Shown: one piece after another, positions 9,029 through 18,143 of the stretch | Layout: each line of letters begins with the position of its first letter | How positions within the stretch are numbered: the first letter of the stretch is position 1 | Source of the DNA: Amycolatopsis sp. WQ 127309 | Lineage (GTDB): Bacteria; Actinomycetota; Actinomycetes; Mycobacteriales; Pseudonocardiaceae | Direction of reading: 5' to 3' | Assembly (NCBI RefSeq): GCF_023023025.1 | Contig: NZ_CP095481.1 | Location: 7,887,001 to 7,951,000, forward strand | Length of the DNA stretch: 64,000 bases | Notes under the pieces: generated by a model | The model's input: only the letters and a program-made list of their open reading frames with translations | Databases searched by the model: none | Told to the model about the DNA's origin: nothing | Program-made: the position numbers and the translations under genes

Positions 9029-9184
9029 CGGCGATCTCCCTGGTTGGCTTCGGGGTGCCCGTCCAGCATGCCCCGCTACGGACGGTGCCCGGTTCGTCGC
9101 AATCGACCACTCGTTCGGCGCCTGGGAGGAAAGCGGTCCGGCTCTTACCGTCGAGGGACCGTTCGCCGTTGCTGTCATGGAGGT

Positions 9185-10141
9185 GTGACCGGCGTGCTCG
9201 TCGCGCAGCAGCGCACCGGCGACCAGGGCCTGCCCGTCGCCGCGGAGCATCTCGTGGGGTTGCTGCGGTCCTGGGGCCCGGACCAGCTGCGGGGCCTGGC
9301 GTTGGCGGGGATCAGCGTGCCGAGCCGCGCCGGACCCCGGTTCATCGACGCGCTGGTGTTCACCCGCAGCGGCGTGGTGGTGCTCGCGGCGCACGAGCCG
9401 GGCGTGGTGACGGGCGCCGAGCCGGGACCGCAGGTGGGCGTGGCGGTGGCGGCCGTGAAAGGTGCGCTGGGCGCGCTCGGCGGGGGCGAGTACGTGACCG
9501 GGCTCGTCGTGGTGGTGCCGCCGGCGCGGCAGCTGGATTCCCCCTGGGCCGCAACCGAAGCCGCCGCCGACGTCGAACCGCGGCGGCCCGAGCTGGTGGC
9601 ACCCGGCCACGGCGCGTTCCCCGGTGAGCGGACGCTGCCCGCCCCGCCACCACCGGCGGGCCTCCCGGGGATCCGGCACGCGTGGCCGTTGCTGCCGATG
9701 CACGAACCCGAAGCGGGCGTCGCCACCGTGCTCGCCGATCCGCGCGGGCTGCGGCGGATCATCGCGCAGCACAACCGGTGGCGGACCGTCTGGACCGCCG
9801 ACGACGTCCTCGAAGCCTGCTACGCCCTGTCCCTGGCCCACCTCGCGCCGCCGCGGGCCGCGCTGCTGGCCGAACGGTTCCCGCTGCGGCTGCCCACCGC
9901 GGCCCGGGTCCTGCAGCCGGTCCCGGAGCTGCGGGAGGTGGCCGCCGAGGTGGTGGAACCGCCCGAGCCGGCGGTCGAAGAGCCCGCGCCGCTCCGGCCG
10001 CGAGGCCCGGTCTCCGCCGTGTTCCCCCGGCAGCGGCCGATCCGGCAGGTGCCGTGGGGGCTCGTCGTGGTGCTGAGCCTGCTCGTGACGATCGGTCTCG
10101 TCGCCGCGGTGTTCGTCGCGCAGGTCTTCCACGGCGGCTGA
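9185..10141 (+). CDS. Hypothetical protein with one C-terminal membrane helix
   Basis: No family is recognised with certainty. The protein (about 318 aa) has an N-terminal alpha/beta region with a FIDALVFTRSGVVVL strand pair that recalls nuclease-related (NERD-like) domains. A Pro-rich middle follows. A single hydrophobic helix (VPWGLVVVLSLLVTIGL) sits about 20 residues before the end, so it is probably tail-anchored to the membrane. The start is taken as GTG 9185, directly after GGAGG. GTG 9194 would give better spacing. Codon use is like its neighbours. Confidence 0.6.
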   Translation: MTGVLVAQQRTGDQGLPVAAEHLVGLLRSWGPDQLRGLALAGISVPSRAGPRFIDALVFTRSGVVVLAAHEPGVVTGAEPGPQVGVAVAAVKGALGALGGGEYVTGLVVVVPPARQLDSPWAATEAAADVEPRRPELVAPGHGAFPGERTLPAPPPPAGLPGIRHAWPLLPMHEPEAGVATVLADPRGLRRIIAQHNRWRTVWTADDVLEACYALSLAHLAPPRAALLAERFPLRLPTAARVLQPVPELREVAAEVVEPPEPAVEEPAPLRPRGPVSAVFPRQRPIRQVPWGLVVVLSLLVTIGLVAAVFVAQVFHGG

Positions 10142-10230
10142 CGCGCTCGGTTCGCGTCAACTAGGCCGATTGCACCGTTTCCCCGGCGCGTCTCCTGGGC
10201 ATCACCCGGTAGACGTGAAAGGGGCTCACG

Positions 10231-10899
10231 ATGTCGCGCACCAAAGCGCTCTCCTTGGTCCTGCTGGCCGCCGTGGCGGGCAGCGCGCTGACCGGGTGCA
10301 AGCCGGAAGACCTGGCCGCCGGGGGCCAGGGCAGCCAACCCGGCGGAACGGCCGCCGCGGCGCCGGTCGCGCCCGCCGAGGCCCGCACCGAGCTGAACGC
10401 GCTGCAGGTCGCCGTCCGCGGCACCATGGACGGCTACTCCCGCGACGAGTTCCCGCACTGGGACAAGGTCGACGGCGCCTGCGACACCCGCGAACAGGTC
10501 CTCAAGCGGGACGGCAAGAACGTGTCGGTGGACGCCCAGTGCGCCGCCAAGTCCGGTACCTGGGTCAGCGCCTACGACGGCCAGACCTGGACGAAGGCGT
10601 CCGATGTGGACATCGACCACATGGTGCCGCTCGGGCAGGCCTGGATCAGCGGCGCGAAGAAGTGGACGAAGGAACGCCGCGAGCAGTTCGCGAACGACCT
10701 CGTCCGGCCGCAGCTGCACGCGGTGACCGACAACCTCAACGAGCAGAAGAGCGACAAGGCGCCGGACGCCTGGAAGCCGCCGCTCGTGTCGTACTGGTGC
10801 ACCTACGCCACCGACTGGATCGTCGTGAAGCGCAACTACGGCCTCACGATCACCGTGCCGGAGAAGACCGCCCTGGAGACCATGCTCGCCAAGTGTTAA
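10231..10899 (+). CDS. Secreted HNH endonuclease-family lipoprotein (DUF1524-like)
   Basis: A 222-residue exported protein. The N-terminus is a lipoprotein signal ending in the lipobox LTGC (Cys23). After a Gly/Pro/Ala-rich linker comes the HNH/DUF1524-type catalytic region, with DIDHMVPLGQAW near residue 125 (His as general base) and the RPQLHAVTDNLNEQKSD segment supplying the Asn and further ligands. Four Cys residues in the mature part may form disulfides, fitting an extracellular enzyme. Family members in actinomycetes are extracellular nucleases or uncharacterised. The ATG is preceded by GAAAGGGG. Its stop overlaps the end of the convergent kinase gene by four bases. Confidence 0.85.
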   Translation: MSRTKALSLVLLAAVAGSALTGCKPEDLAAGGQGSQPGGTAAAAPVAPAEARTELNALQVAVRGTMDGYSRDEFPHWDKVDGACDTREQVLKRDGKNVSVDAQCAAKSGTWVSAYDGQTWTKASDVDIDHMVPLGQAWISGAKKWTKERREQFANDLVRPQLHAVTDNLNEQKSDKAPDAWKPPLVSYWCTYATDWIVVKRNYGLTITVPEKTALETMLAKC

Positions 10900-11657
10900 C
10901 CGAGTGACCGGGCGGCCTCCAGCGCTTGCCCGGCGTAGGACTGTCCGAACAGGACGGTGTGCACCAGCAGCGGGAACAGCTGGTGCATGCCGATCCGGTC
11001 GGGCCGGCCGTCGGCCAGCGGCGCGGTCTCGTCGTACGCGGCGACGATCCGGTCCAGGTGCGGGCAGCCGAACAGGTGCAGCATCGCCAGGTCCGTCTCG
11101 CGGTGCCCGCCGTGCGCGGCCGGGTCGATCAGCCACGCGTCGCGGCCGTCCCACAGGACGTTGCCGTTCCACAGGTCGCCGTGCAGCCGCGCCGGTGGTT
11201 CGTCGGGAGCGGTGAACCGGGAGCACGCGCGCTCGAAGGGCGCGGCTTCGAGCAGACCCGCGTCGACGGCTTGCCGCACGTAGGGCAGGACGCGGTGCGC
11301 CGCGTACCACGACGGCCAGTCCTCACCCGGGACGTTCGCCATCGGCGCCAGGCCGATCCAGGCGTCGACCGGCCCGCCCGGGGGAGCGGCACCGAACGCG
11401 GGCGCGCCGGCCGCGTGCAGGCGGGCCAGGCCGCGGCCGAACCGCTCGGCGGCTCCCGCGTCCGGGCGTCCGGCGGGGACGCGGTCGATGACGAGCTGCT
11501 CGTCATCGTGGCTGTGCACCTGTGGCACCGGCACCGCGCCCGCCGCGGCCAGCCAGCGCAGGCCCGCCACCTCGGCCGCCGTCGCGCCCGGCCCGGCGCC
11601 GCGTTTGACCACGACGGCGCGGCCGTCGGCCAGCACGGCCTCGGTCAGGTCGCTCAT
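10896..11657 (-). CDS. Fructosamine kinase family protein
   Basis: A 253-residue protein of the fructosamine/ketosamine-3-kinase family, related to aminoglycoside phosphotransferases. These enzymes phosphorylate glycated amines and promote deglycation. The catalytic loop LHGDLWNGNVLW (Brenner-type HGD with following Asn) and the metal-binding DPAAHGGHRETDLAM are both intact. The ATP-lysine is in AVVVKRG near residue 20. The start ATG 11657 is favoured over the upstream 11666 by fit to family length. It faces the MmcQ-like gene divergently across 35 bp. Confidence 0.85.
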   Translation of the reverse strand: MSDLTEAVLADGRAVVVKRGAGPGATAAEVAGLRWLAAAGAVPVPQVHSHDDEQLVIDRVPAGRPDAGAAERFGRGLARLHAAGAPAFGAAPPGGPVDAWIGLAPMANVPGEDWPSWYAAHRVLPYVRQAVDAGLLEAAPFERACSRFTAPDEPPARLHGDLWNGNVLWDGRDAWLIDPAAHGGHRETDLAMLHLFGCPHLDRIVAAYDETAPLADGRPDRIGMHQLFPLLVHTVLFGQSYAGQALEAARSLG

Positions 11658-11691
11658 GACCCGCACGGTACCGGCGCGCTACGGTGGGCCG

Positions 11692-12036
11692 GTGCAGGAC
11701 TTCGAACGGGTGCTCGGCGCGCTGGCGGACGTGGAACGCTCCGAGGCGCGCGACTACTCGTCGTTCAGCGTGCGCGGCAAGCGGTTCGGCTACTACTGGC
11801 CGCGGACGCGGACCGTCGGCCTCAAGCAGACGATCTCCGAGCAGCTGGCCCTCGTCGCCGAGCGTCCGGACGTCTTCGAGGTCCAGTTCACGACGGGCGG
11901 CTTCGGCTGGGTCGTCGTGTACCTGGACGGCATCGAGGCCGACGAGCTGGCCGAGCTGATCTACGAGGCCTGGCGGCTCTCGGCGCCCGAAGAGCTGGTC
12001 GCCGAGGTGCCCTTCACCAGGATCGCCCGGGTGTAG
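11692..12036 (+). CDS. MmcQ/YjbR family DNA-binding protein
   Basis: A 114-residue protein of the MmcQ/YjbR fold (a double-wing DNA-binding-like domain). It shows the typical late-domain pattern with a hydrophobic strand WVVVYLDG, followed by DELAELIYEAWRLSAP. Function in this family is not established. Start GTG 11692 overlaps an extended GGTGGGCCGGTG context. Its last 76 bases overlap the 3' end of the convergent acetyltransferase gene. Confidence 0.75.
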   Translation: MQDFERVLGALADVERSEARDYSSFSVRGKRFGYYWPRTRTVGLKQTISEQLALVAERPDVFEVQFTTGGFGWVVVYLDGIEADELAELIYEAWRLSAPEELVAEVPFTRIARV

Positions 12037-12818
12037 AGCAGGTCGAACCCCTGCCGCTGCGCGTTCTGGTGCGACTTCGACCCCGGCTGGGTGGTGACGA
12101 CGGCGACGTCGCACCCGGCCTCGGTGGCCGCGGCGAGCCGGGTCCGCAGCAGTGCCGTCTGAACGCCACGGCGCCGGTGCGCGGGCAGCGTGGCCGCGCC
12201 GGTGAACTGCGCGATCCCGTCCGTGACGCGGAAACTGGCGCCGCCGGCGAACTCGCCGTCGCGCACCGCGACGTACCGCCGGACCCCGGCCATGTCCCGC
12301 AAGGCGCGGACCACTGCCTCTCGCGGGAAGTCCTCGTGCGAGGGCAGCCCCTCGGTGTCGGCGACGGCGCTGGCCTCGGCGACCACGGCCAGCCACCGCT
12401 CCAGCTCGTCGTCACGGCACAGCCGGACGTCCCCGGGGACGTCCGTGTCGCCGAGCCGCCGCCCGAGGACGTTCTCGAACGACTCCAGCCGGTAGCCGCG
12501 TTCGGTGAGGAACACGCCGACCGCGGAATCGGCCAGCTGGCACAGTTCGACCTGGACCGGCGCGCCCAGCTCCGCGAAGGCCTGCTCGACCGCGGCCAGC
12601 TCGGCGGTGTCAGGCAGGCCGCCGAAACCGAGTGCGGCGATCTTGGTGAACGGCGAGTCCGCTTCGGCGAGGCTCGCGACCCCACCGGCCAGCGGGCGCG
12701 CGAACCCGGCGCCGCGCCGTGCGCGTCCGGCCTCGTGGCACGCCTCGATCAGCCGCGCCTCGGCGCGTTCGATCCGCGCCGCCAGCGCGGCGTCACAGAA
12801 AAGCCGGTCCCCGCCCAT
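11961..12818 (-). CDS. GNAT family N-acetyltransferase
   Basis: A 285-residue acetyltransferase. The C-terminal half holds a GNAT fold with the acetyl-CoA pyrophosphate loop PAHRRRGVQTALL near residue 225. The following helix and VVTTQPGSKSHQNAQRQGF strand are typical of GNAT motif B. The N-terminal half is a less conserved GNAT-like lobe. Start ATG 12818 (MGGDRLF) is chosen because upstream residues are Pro/Arg-rich and unconserved. The substrate is unknown. Its 3' end overlaps the convergent MmcQ-like gene by 76 bp, so the last 25 or so residues are constrained by the other reading frame. Confidence 0.75.
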   Translation of the reverse strand: MGGDRLFCDAALAARIERAEARLIEACHEAGRARRGAGFARPLAGGVASLAEADSPFTKIAALGFGGLPDTAELAAVEQAFAELGAPVQVELCQLADSAVGVFLTERGYRLESFENVLGRRLGDTDVPGDVRLCRDDELERWLAVVAEASAVADTEGLPSHEDFPREAVVRALRDMAGVRRYVAVRDGEFAGGASFRVTDGIAQFTGAATLPAHRRRGVQTALLRTRLAAATEAGCDVAVVTTQPGSKSHQNAQRQGFDLLYTRAILVKGTSATSSSGAESRQAS

Positions 12819-12872
12819 GCGCCCAGCGTGCCGGACGCACGGGCGGGGAGCCAACCGATTTAGCCCACAGCG

Positions 12873-14960
12873 CTATCCCTCAACCCGATGTGACGCCCAG
12901 AACGACGTCAGGTCGGTCGACCCGGCCGCCGCCTGCGCCGCGGCCTTGAACTCGGCCGTCGTCGACACCCCGTACCAGTGCGACTGCGCGTACGACTTCA
13001 GCAGGTTCGCCATCGGCGTGTCACCGATGAGCCGCCGCAGGTCGTGCAGGGTGCACTTGCCGTAGTTGTAGACCACGGTGGAGTACCGCGACGAATGCGC
13101 GTCCCAGTACGCCATCGAGTTGGTCAGCTTCTCCGCGCTCGACTGCCACGTGATGCCGCAGCCGCTGCCGGTGACGCCGCGGTAGAGGTCGGTGGCGTAG
13201 TCGGTGAAGCTCTCGTCGAGCCACGGCGAGTTGTACTCGTCGTCGCCGACGATCCCGTAGAACCACTGGTGGGCCAGCTCGTGCGGGAGCGCCGTGGTCG
13301 ACACGAGGTCCATCACGAAGCCCGGGTACTCCATGCCGCCGAACCAGAAGTTGTTGTCCAGCACCACGTCCACCTCGCCGTACGGGTAGTCGCCGAAGCG
13401 GCCCGAGTGGACGTCGATGGAGTCGGCGGCCAGGCTCAGCATCTGGTTCGCGCTGCTCGTGGAGATCCCGCTGACCGAGTAGACGTTGACCCGCACGCCC
13501 TTGCCGGACGTCGTGCTGATCTTCGCGAACGGCCCGGCGCCCCAGGCGAAGTCACGCACCTTGTTCGCGACGGCGTGGGTGGTCGTCGTGCTGCCGCTGG
13601 TCGTCTCGGTCGACGTGCCGGTGGCGGGGGTCAGCACCGTGCTCGGGTGCACGAGGGTGACGTCGAAGTCGCTGATCAGGCTGTAGAACGCCTCGCCGTT
13701 GTTGGTGTAGGGGTCGAGGTGCCAGCCCGCGCCGTCGCGGACCGCCAGGATCGGCAGGGCGTTGCCGATCATGTTGAAGGCGCCGTCGTGGCCGAACCGG
13801 TCGGCGCCGCTGGGCACGACGATCTTCAGGTCGAACCCGATCGACGCCGACTGGCCCTGGGCCAGCGGGGCAGGCAGCGTGATCTTGAGCGCGGTGCAGT
13901 TCACGCTCAGCGCCGACGCCGTGCCGCCGGTGACGTTGGTGACCGTGATCGGCGTCGTCGGGCAGGTGCCGTGGTAGTTGTCCCAGAGCCGCAGGTAGAC
14001 CTCGGGCAGCGCGGTCGGCGAGCCGTTGGTGAAGCTGACGGACTGGTGCCCGTTCCAGGTGTCGCCGGCGGTGTTCGACGTCAGGTTCACGGTGTAGGCC
14101 GGGTTGATCGGCGTGCGCGTCGAGTCGGCGGGGGCCGAGCCGATCGTCCACGAGAACGTGGCGCTGCCGCTGTTGCCGCCCGGGTCCTTGGCCGTGACGG
14201 TGACCGACGACGTGCCGGCGGTGGTCGGCGTGCCGGTGATCTTGCCGGTGCTCGCGCCGATGGCCAGCCCGGCGGGCAGGCCGGTCGCGGTCCAGGTCAG
14301 CGCGTCGTTCTGCGGGTCGGTGGCCTGGACCTGCAGCGACACCGCCTGGCCGGCGGCGGTGGTCTGGCTGCCGGGCGAGGTGACGACCGGGGACTGCGGG
14401 TTCGACGTGCCGGTCGTGGTCAGGGCGAAGTCGTCGAGCAGGAAGTTGGTGGCCAGGCTCGAGTCCTCGGTGCCGGTGACCTTGAGGGTCACGGTCTGCC
14501 CGAGGTAGCGCGAGACGTCCACGGTGCGCTGGACGTAGCCGGTGTTCTTGTCGAGGTTCGAGTAGCTCGCGAGGGTGTCGGTCCCGGCCTGCACCACGAG
14601 CTTGTCGTAGGCGGTCGTCGTCGACGTCTCCTTGGTGTCGACGTGCGACCACCAGGTCAGGCTGGCCGTCGCGCAGCCGGCCGGGAGCGTCAGGGCCTGG
14701 GACAGGGTGTCGGTGTGGGTGGTGCCGTAGCCGTCCAGCCAGGCGTCCATCGTCCCGCCGTGGGCCGGTTCCGCGGTGGTCGCCGCGGAGATGACACCAC
14801 TGGTCTGGGTCCACGGCGTGGTGCCGCTCTCGAACCCGCCGTTGCCGACGAGCTGGTCGCCGCAGACCGCGGCGGCGGCTTGCGCCGGCGCGGCGACGGC
14901 GACTGTGCCCAGCAGGCCTGCGGCCACACCGAGCGCAGCGGAAAGCACCCTCGATCTCAT
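12873..14960 (-). CDS. Secreted M1-family zinc metallopeptidase with N-terminal adhesive and Ig-like domains
   Basis: A 695-residue exported aminopeptidase-type enzyme. A Sec signal peptide occupies about residues 1-27. A jelly-roll-like module follows (about 30-185, DNA positions 14400-14870), then an Ig-like He_PIG/cadherin-type domain (SPVVTSPGSQTTAAGQAV onward). The M1 peptidase domain makes up the rest. It has GGMEYPG in place of GAMEN, and the zinc motif HELAHQWF near residue 560 with the third ligand Glu in WLDESF 18 residues on. Start ATG 14960 has AAAGGACG upstream and begins the signal peptide. It likely trims peptides outside the cell. It is monocistronic. Confidence 0.9.
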   Translation of the reverse strand: MRSRVLSAALGVAAGLLGTVAVAAPAQAAAAVCGDQLVGNGGFESGTTPWTQTSGVISAATTAEPAHGGTMDAWLDGYGTTHTDTLSQALTLPAGCATASLTWWSHVDTKETSTTTAYDKLVVQAGTDTLASYSNLDKNTGYVQRTVDVSRYLGQTVTLKVTGTEDSSLATNFLLDDFALTTTGTSNPQSPVVTSPGSQTTAAGQAVSLQVQATDPQNDALTWTATGLPAGLAIGASTGKITGTPTTAGTSSVTVTAKDPGGNSGSATFSWTIGSAPADSTRTPINPAYTVNLTSNTAGDTWNGHQSVSFTNGSPTALPEVYLRLWDNYHGTCPTTPITVTNVTGGTASALSVNCTALKITLPAPLAQGQSASIGFDLKIVVPSGADRFGHDGAFNMIGNALPILAVRDGAGWHLDPYTNNGEAFYSLISDFDVTLVHPSTVLTPATGTSTETTSGSTTTTHAVANKVRDFAWGAGPFAKISTTSGKGVRVNVYSVSGISTSSANQMLSLAADSIDVHSGRFGDYPYGEVDVVLDNNFWFGGMEYPGFVMDLVSTTALPHELAHQWFYGIVGDDEYNSPWLDESFTDYATDLYRGVTGSGCGITWQSSAEKLTNSMAYWDAHSSRYSTVVYNYGKCTLHDLRRLIGDTPMANLLKSYAQSHWYGVSTTAEFKAAAQAAAGSTDLTSFWASHRVEG

Positions 14961-15055
14961 GAGGTCGTCCTTTCGCGGCCCCGCACCTCGGAGCCTTGGA
15001 AAGCGTCCTCTGCGGGTCCGGTGGCAACAACCCGCCATGAGTCGGGTTCGTGCGG

Positions 15056-15277
15056 TTACGCCTGCTGGAGCACGTTGAGCAGGATGACCAGCAGCGCGAC
15101 GGCGCCGATCACCGCGATGCCGGCGGCGACGACGCTGCGGATCATCTCCCCGAAGCCCTTGGCCGTCCGGGCGCGGTAGGCGGAGTAGTTGGAGCGGGCC
15201 TCCCTGGCGTGGTGGACCCGGCCGCCGACGAGCAGCCCGGCGCCCAGCGCGAGCAGGACGGCGATGAAAACGGACAC
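15056..15277 (-). CDS. Small two-helix membrane protein, function unknown
   Basis: A 73-residue protein with two hydrophobic helices (about residues 3-20 and 48-68) separated by a basic loop rich in Arg and Ala. No family is recognised. Good codon bias and a conserved-looking layout support a real gene. It starts at ATG 15277. Its stop lies about 95 bp upstream of the M1 peptidase start on the same strand. Confidence 0.55.
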   Translation of the reverse strand: MSVFIAVLLALGAGLLVGGRVHHAREARSNYSAYRARTAKGFGEMIRSVVAAGIAVIGAVALLVILLNVLQQA

Positions 15278-15489
15278 GATCTGTACCTCTTCCCCTCGGG
15301 TTCCGCCGCCGGAAACGACGACGGCCTCATTACTAGACCCGACGGACGGGCCGCGCCACGGCTTTTGGACATCCCGGTCCCGGGCCGGTCGGCCCTGGTG
15401 GACGGCCGGGCTGGTGTTCCCGCGCGCCGACGCGTTCTTGTACAGCGTTAACCGTGGCTTTCCTTGTCAATCAAGGGGAATTCGGTCGT

Positions 15490-17064
15490 TCAGTCCTGCT
15501 TGGCCAGTCCGGCGTGTCGCTCCCGCAGTTCGCGCTTCACGATCTTTCCGCTGGGGTTCTTGGGAAGCCGGTCCGCGAACACGACGTACTTGGGACATTT
15601 GTAACCGGCCAGCCGCGTGCGGGCGTGGTCGATCACCTGCGCCGCCGTCAGTTCGACGTTTTCGCGTGGCACGACCACCGCGGTGACGGCTTCGATCCAG
15701 TGTGGATGGCCGATCCCGAACACCGCGACCTCGGCGACGCCGTCCAGCAGGTACAGGGCTTCTTCGACCTCGCGGCTCGCGACGTTCTCGCCGCCGGTCT
15801 TGATCATGTCCTTCTTGCGGTCCACGACGGACAGGTAGCCGTCCTCGTCGACGACCCCGAGGTCGCCGGAGTGGAACCAGCCCGCGCGGAACGCCTCCGC
15901 CGTCTTCTCCTCGTCCCGGTAGTAGCCGAGGGTGGCGTGCGGGCTGCGGTGCACGATCTCGCCGACGACGCCCGGCGCCACCGGGACGTCCTCGTCGTCG
16001 ACGATGCGCGTCTCGACGTTGAGCGACGCCCGCCCGGCCGAGCCGGCGTGGGGGAGCTGTTCGTCCGGGCGCAGGATCGTGGCCAGCGGCGCCATTTCCG
16101 TCTGGCCGTAGAAGTTCCAGAACGCGACGTCCGGCAGCCGTCGTCGCAGCTCGCGCAGGACCTCGACCGGCATCGCCGACGCGCCGTAGTACCCATTTCG
16201 CAGGCTCGACAGGTCGGTGCGGTCGAAGTTTTCGTGACGCAGCAAGGAGATCCACACGGTCGGCGGGGCGAACAGCTTCGTCGCCCGCTCCCGTTCGACG
16301 GCCGCGAGCAGCGCCGCGGGATCCGGGCCGGGCAGGATGACACTGGTGGCGCCGAGGTAGACGTCGACGGAGAAGAAGCAGTCCAGCTGCGCGCAGTGGT
16401 AGAGCGGGAGCGAGTGCACCTCGACGTCGTCGGCGCTCATCCCGCCGTCGATCACGCACGAGACGTACTGCGCGATCAGGGACCGGCTCGACAGCAGCAC
16501 GCCCTTCGGCCGCGACTCGGTCCCGGAGGTGTACATCAGCCGCAGCGGGTCGTCGTCGGCGACGACGACGTCCGGGGCCTGATCGTCTCCTTCGGACAGC
16601 CACGTGCCGATGTCCTCCCAGCTGCCGCCGGAGCCGATCCGGCCGCGGACGACGTCGCTCAACCCCGACAGTTCGAGGGCCTCGGCGGCGGTCGCTTCGA
16701 GGGCGTCCTCGGTGACGAAGGCGGCGGCTTCGGCGTGGCGGAGGATGTAGGCGACCTCGTCGGCGCCGAGCATGAAGTTGACCGGGACCAGGAGCACGCC
16801 GAGTTTCGCGGTGGCGAAGGCCAGCACGCCATACTGCCAGCAGTTGTGGCTCAGCAGCGCAAGCCGGTCGCCCTTGCGCAGGCCGCGCGCGGCGAGGGCG
16901 TGGGCGCAGCGGTTGGCGGCGGCTTCGAACTCGGCGAAGGTGAGCCGCGTGTCCCCGGAGACGACGGCGAGCTTGTCCGGCAGCCGCAGCGCGGTGCGGC
17001 GGAGGAGATCGCCCAGCGCGTGCTGCCGGGCGCGGTCGACGAGGGCGGCGGTGACCTGATCCAT
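15490..17064 (-). CDS. AMP-forming acyl-CoA synthetase (ANL superfamily)
   Basis: A 524-residue adenylate-forming enzyme that activates a carboxylic acid to its CoA thioester. All core motifs are present: the P-loop-like YTSGTESRPKGV near residue 170, the YGQTE motif near 305, GWFHSGDLG near 390, the hinge DRKKDMIKTGGENV near 410 and the catalytic lysine in NPSGKIVKR near 505. The family is closest to medium/long-chain fatty-acyl-CoA synthetases, but the actual substrate is not predictable. The start ATG 17064 gives the usual length. It is flanked by unrelated genes and seems monocistronic. Confidence 0.88.
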   Translation of the reverse strand: MDQVTAALVDRARQHALGDLLRRTALRLPDKLAVVSGDTRLTFAEFEAAANRCAHALAARGLRKGDRLALLSHNCWQYGVLAFATAKLGVLLVPVNFMLGADEVAYILRHAEAAAFVTEDALEATAAEALELSGLSDVVRGRIGSGGSWEDIGTWLSEGDDQAPDVVVADDDPLRLMYTSGTESRPKGVLLSSRSLIAQYVSCVIDGGMSADDVEVHSLPLYHCAQLDCFFSVDVYLGATSVILPGPDPAALLAAVERERATKLFAPPTVWISLLRHENFDRTDLSSLRNGYYGASAMPVEVLRELRRRLPDVAFWNFYGQTEMAPLATILRPDEQLPHAGSAGRASLNVETRIVDDEDVPVAPGVVGEIVHRSPHATLGYYRDEEKTAEAFRAGWFHSGDLGVVDEDGYLSVVDRKKDMIKTGGENVASREVEEALYLLDGVAEVAVFGIGHPHWIEAVTAVVVPRENVELTAAQVIDHARTRLAGYKCPKYVVFADRLPKNPSGKIVKRELRERHAGLAKQD

Positions 17065-17107
17065 CCCGGCAGTCTCGGTCGGGACGGTCCGGCCCGCAAG
17101 CCTCGGT

Positions 17108-17698
17108 TCAGCGCGCGGTGTCGTCGATCTGCACGGGGTAGCCGGCGCGCAGCACGGCGATCGTCGCCGGGGGAGTGAGGACCGGGACGGTGCCGGTGGC
17201 GGGACGCGGCCGCCGGGTGCCGTAGCCCGTGGTCGTCCACTCCGTGAGGTGGTCGCCGAGGACCAGTTCCGGGTCGTCGCCGCGGAGGACGAAGACGCCG
17301 TCCGGGAGGCCGGTCCAGGGCAGTTCGTGCAGCCGGCGGCGGTGGGTGCCGCGGTGGAGGCGTTCGCGGTGCAGCTGCCGGTTCATCGCCGTCGCGGACG
17401 GCTCGCCGCCCCAGGCGTCGCGGTAGGCGGTGTAGCCGGCGCGGCGGCACTCGCCGCACGGCCGGTGCCCGGCGGCGAACGAGACGGCCTCGTCGTGGAA
17501 GTACAGGTGCGTGTAGCGGCCTGGCAGCCACTGCTCGCGCCACCGGCCGCGGAACTCGAGCACGCAGGTGATCCACAGGTCGCCGGCGTGGAAGCGGACG
17601 ATGTCGTGGCCCTCGTGCAGCACCCCGCGGTTGCCGGTCCACGCGCCGCGCAGGGGGACGTCGACGATCCCGCCGGTCGGCGTCACGCGGTTGCGCAC
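17108..17698 (-). CDS. Conserved hypothetical protein
   Basis: A 196-residue basic protein with no family I can name. It has a Cys-x2-Cys pair with a preceding His (GHRPCGECRRAGY, near residue 80) that may bind metal. Trp, His and Arg are abundant, and the C-terminal strands include GVFVLRG and GTVPVLTPPATIAVL. Codon bias is strongly coding. No signal peptide is seen. It diverges from the DUF488 gene with only 71 bp between the starts. Confidence 0.6.
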   Translation of the reverse strand: MRNRVTPTGGIVDVPLRGAWTGNRGVLHEGHDIVRFHAGDLWITCVLEFRGRWREQWLPGRYTHLYFHDEAVSFAAGHRPCGECRRAGYTAYRDAWGGEPSATAMNRQLHRERLHRGTHRRRLHELPWTGLPDGVFVLRGDDPELVLGDHLTEWTTTGYGTRRPRPATGTVPVLTPPATIAVLRAGYPVQIDDTAR

Positions 17699-17769
17699 GG
17701 CGTTCTCCCAGGTCTCGGGTGGTGGCGTCCGGAGTGGCGGAGCGGGCGGGCGCGACGCAGAATGCGCGC

Positions 17770-18132
17770 ATGCACCCCACGCCGGTCCGCGTGGCGCGCC
17801 TGACCGACCCGGCCGGGCCCGCCGACGGTACCCGTGTGCTCGTGGAACGGCTCTGGCCGCGCGGCGCGTCCCGGGCGGTCGAGCTGGACGGCTGGTACCG
17901 CCAGCTGGCGCCCTCGGACGAGCTGCGCACCTGGTACGGCCACGACCCGGACCGCTTCCCCGAGTTCGCGCAGCGCTACCGCGCGGAACTGCGCGAGCCG
18001 GACCAGCTGGCGGCCTTGGCGAGGCTGGTGGACCTCGCGGCGGGCGGCCCTCTGACCCTGCTGACGGCGAGCCCGACGTTGCCGCTGAGCCAGGTCGCCG
18101 TCCTCGCCGCCGTGCTCACCGGCGAGGCCTGA
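17770..18132 (+). CDS. DUF488 family protein
   Basis: A 120-residue protein of the DUF488 family. The family hallmark is visible: RVLVERLWPRG near residue 25, then LAPSDELRTWYGHDP, FAQRYRAEL and the end strand LTLLTASPT. Function is unknown. The Cys found in many members is not seen here. Start ATG 17770 begins the conserved region. Confidence 0.8.
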   Translation: MHPTPVRVARLTDPAGPADGTRVLVERLWPRGASRAVELDGWYRQLAPSDELRTWYGHDPDRFPEFAQRYRAELREPDQLAALARLVDLAAGGPLTLLTASPTLPLSQVAVLAAVLTGEA

Positions 18133-18143
18133 CCCGCGGGCGG

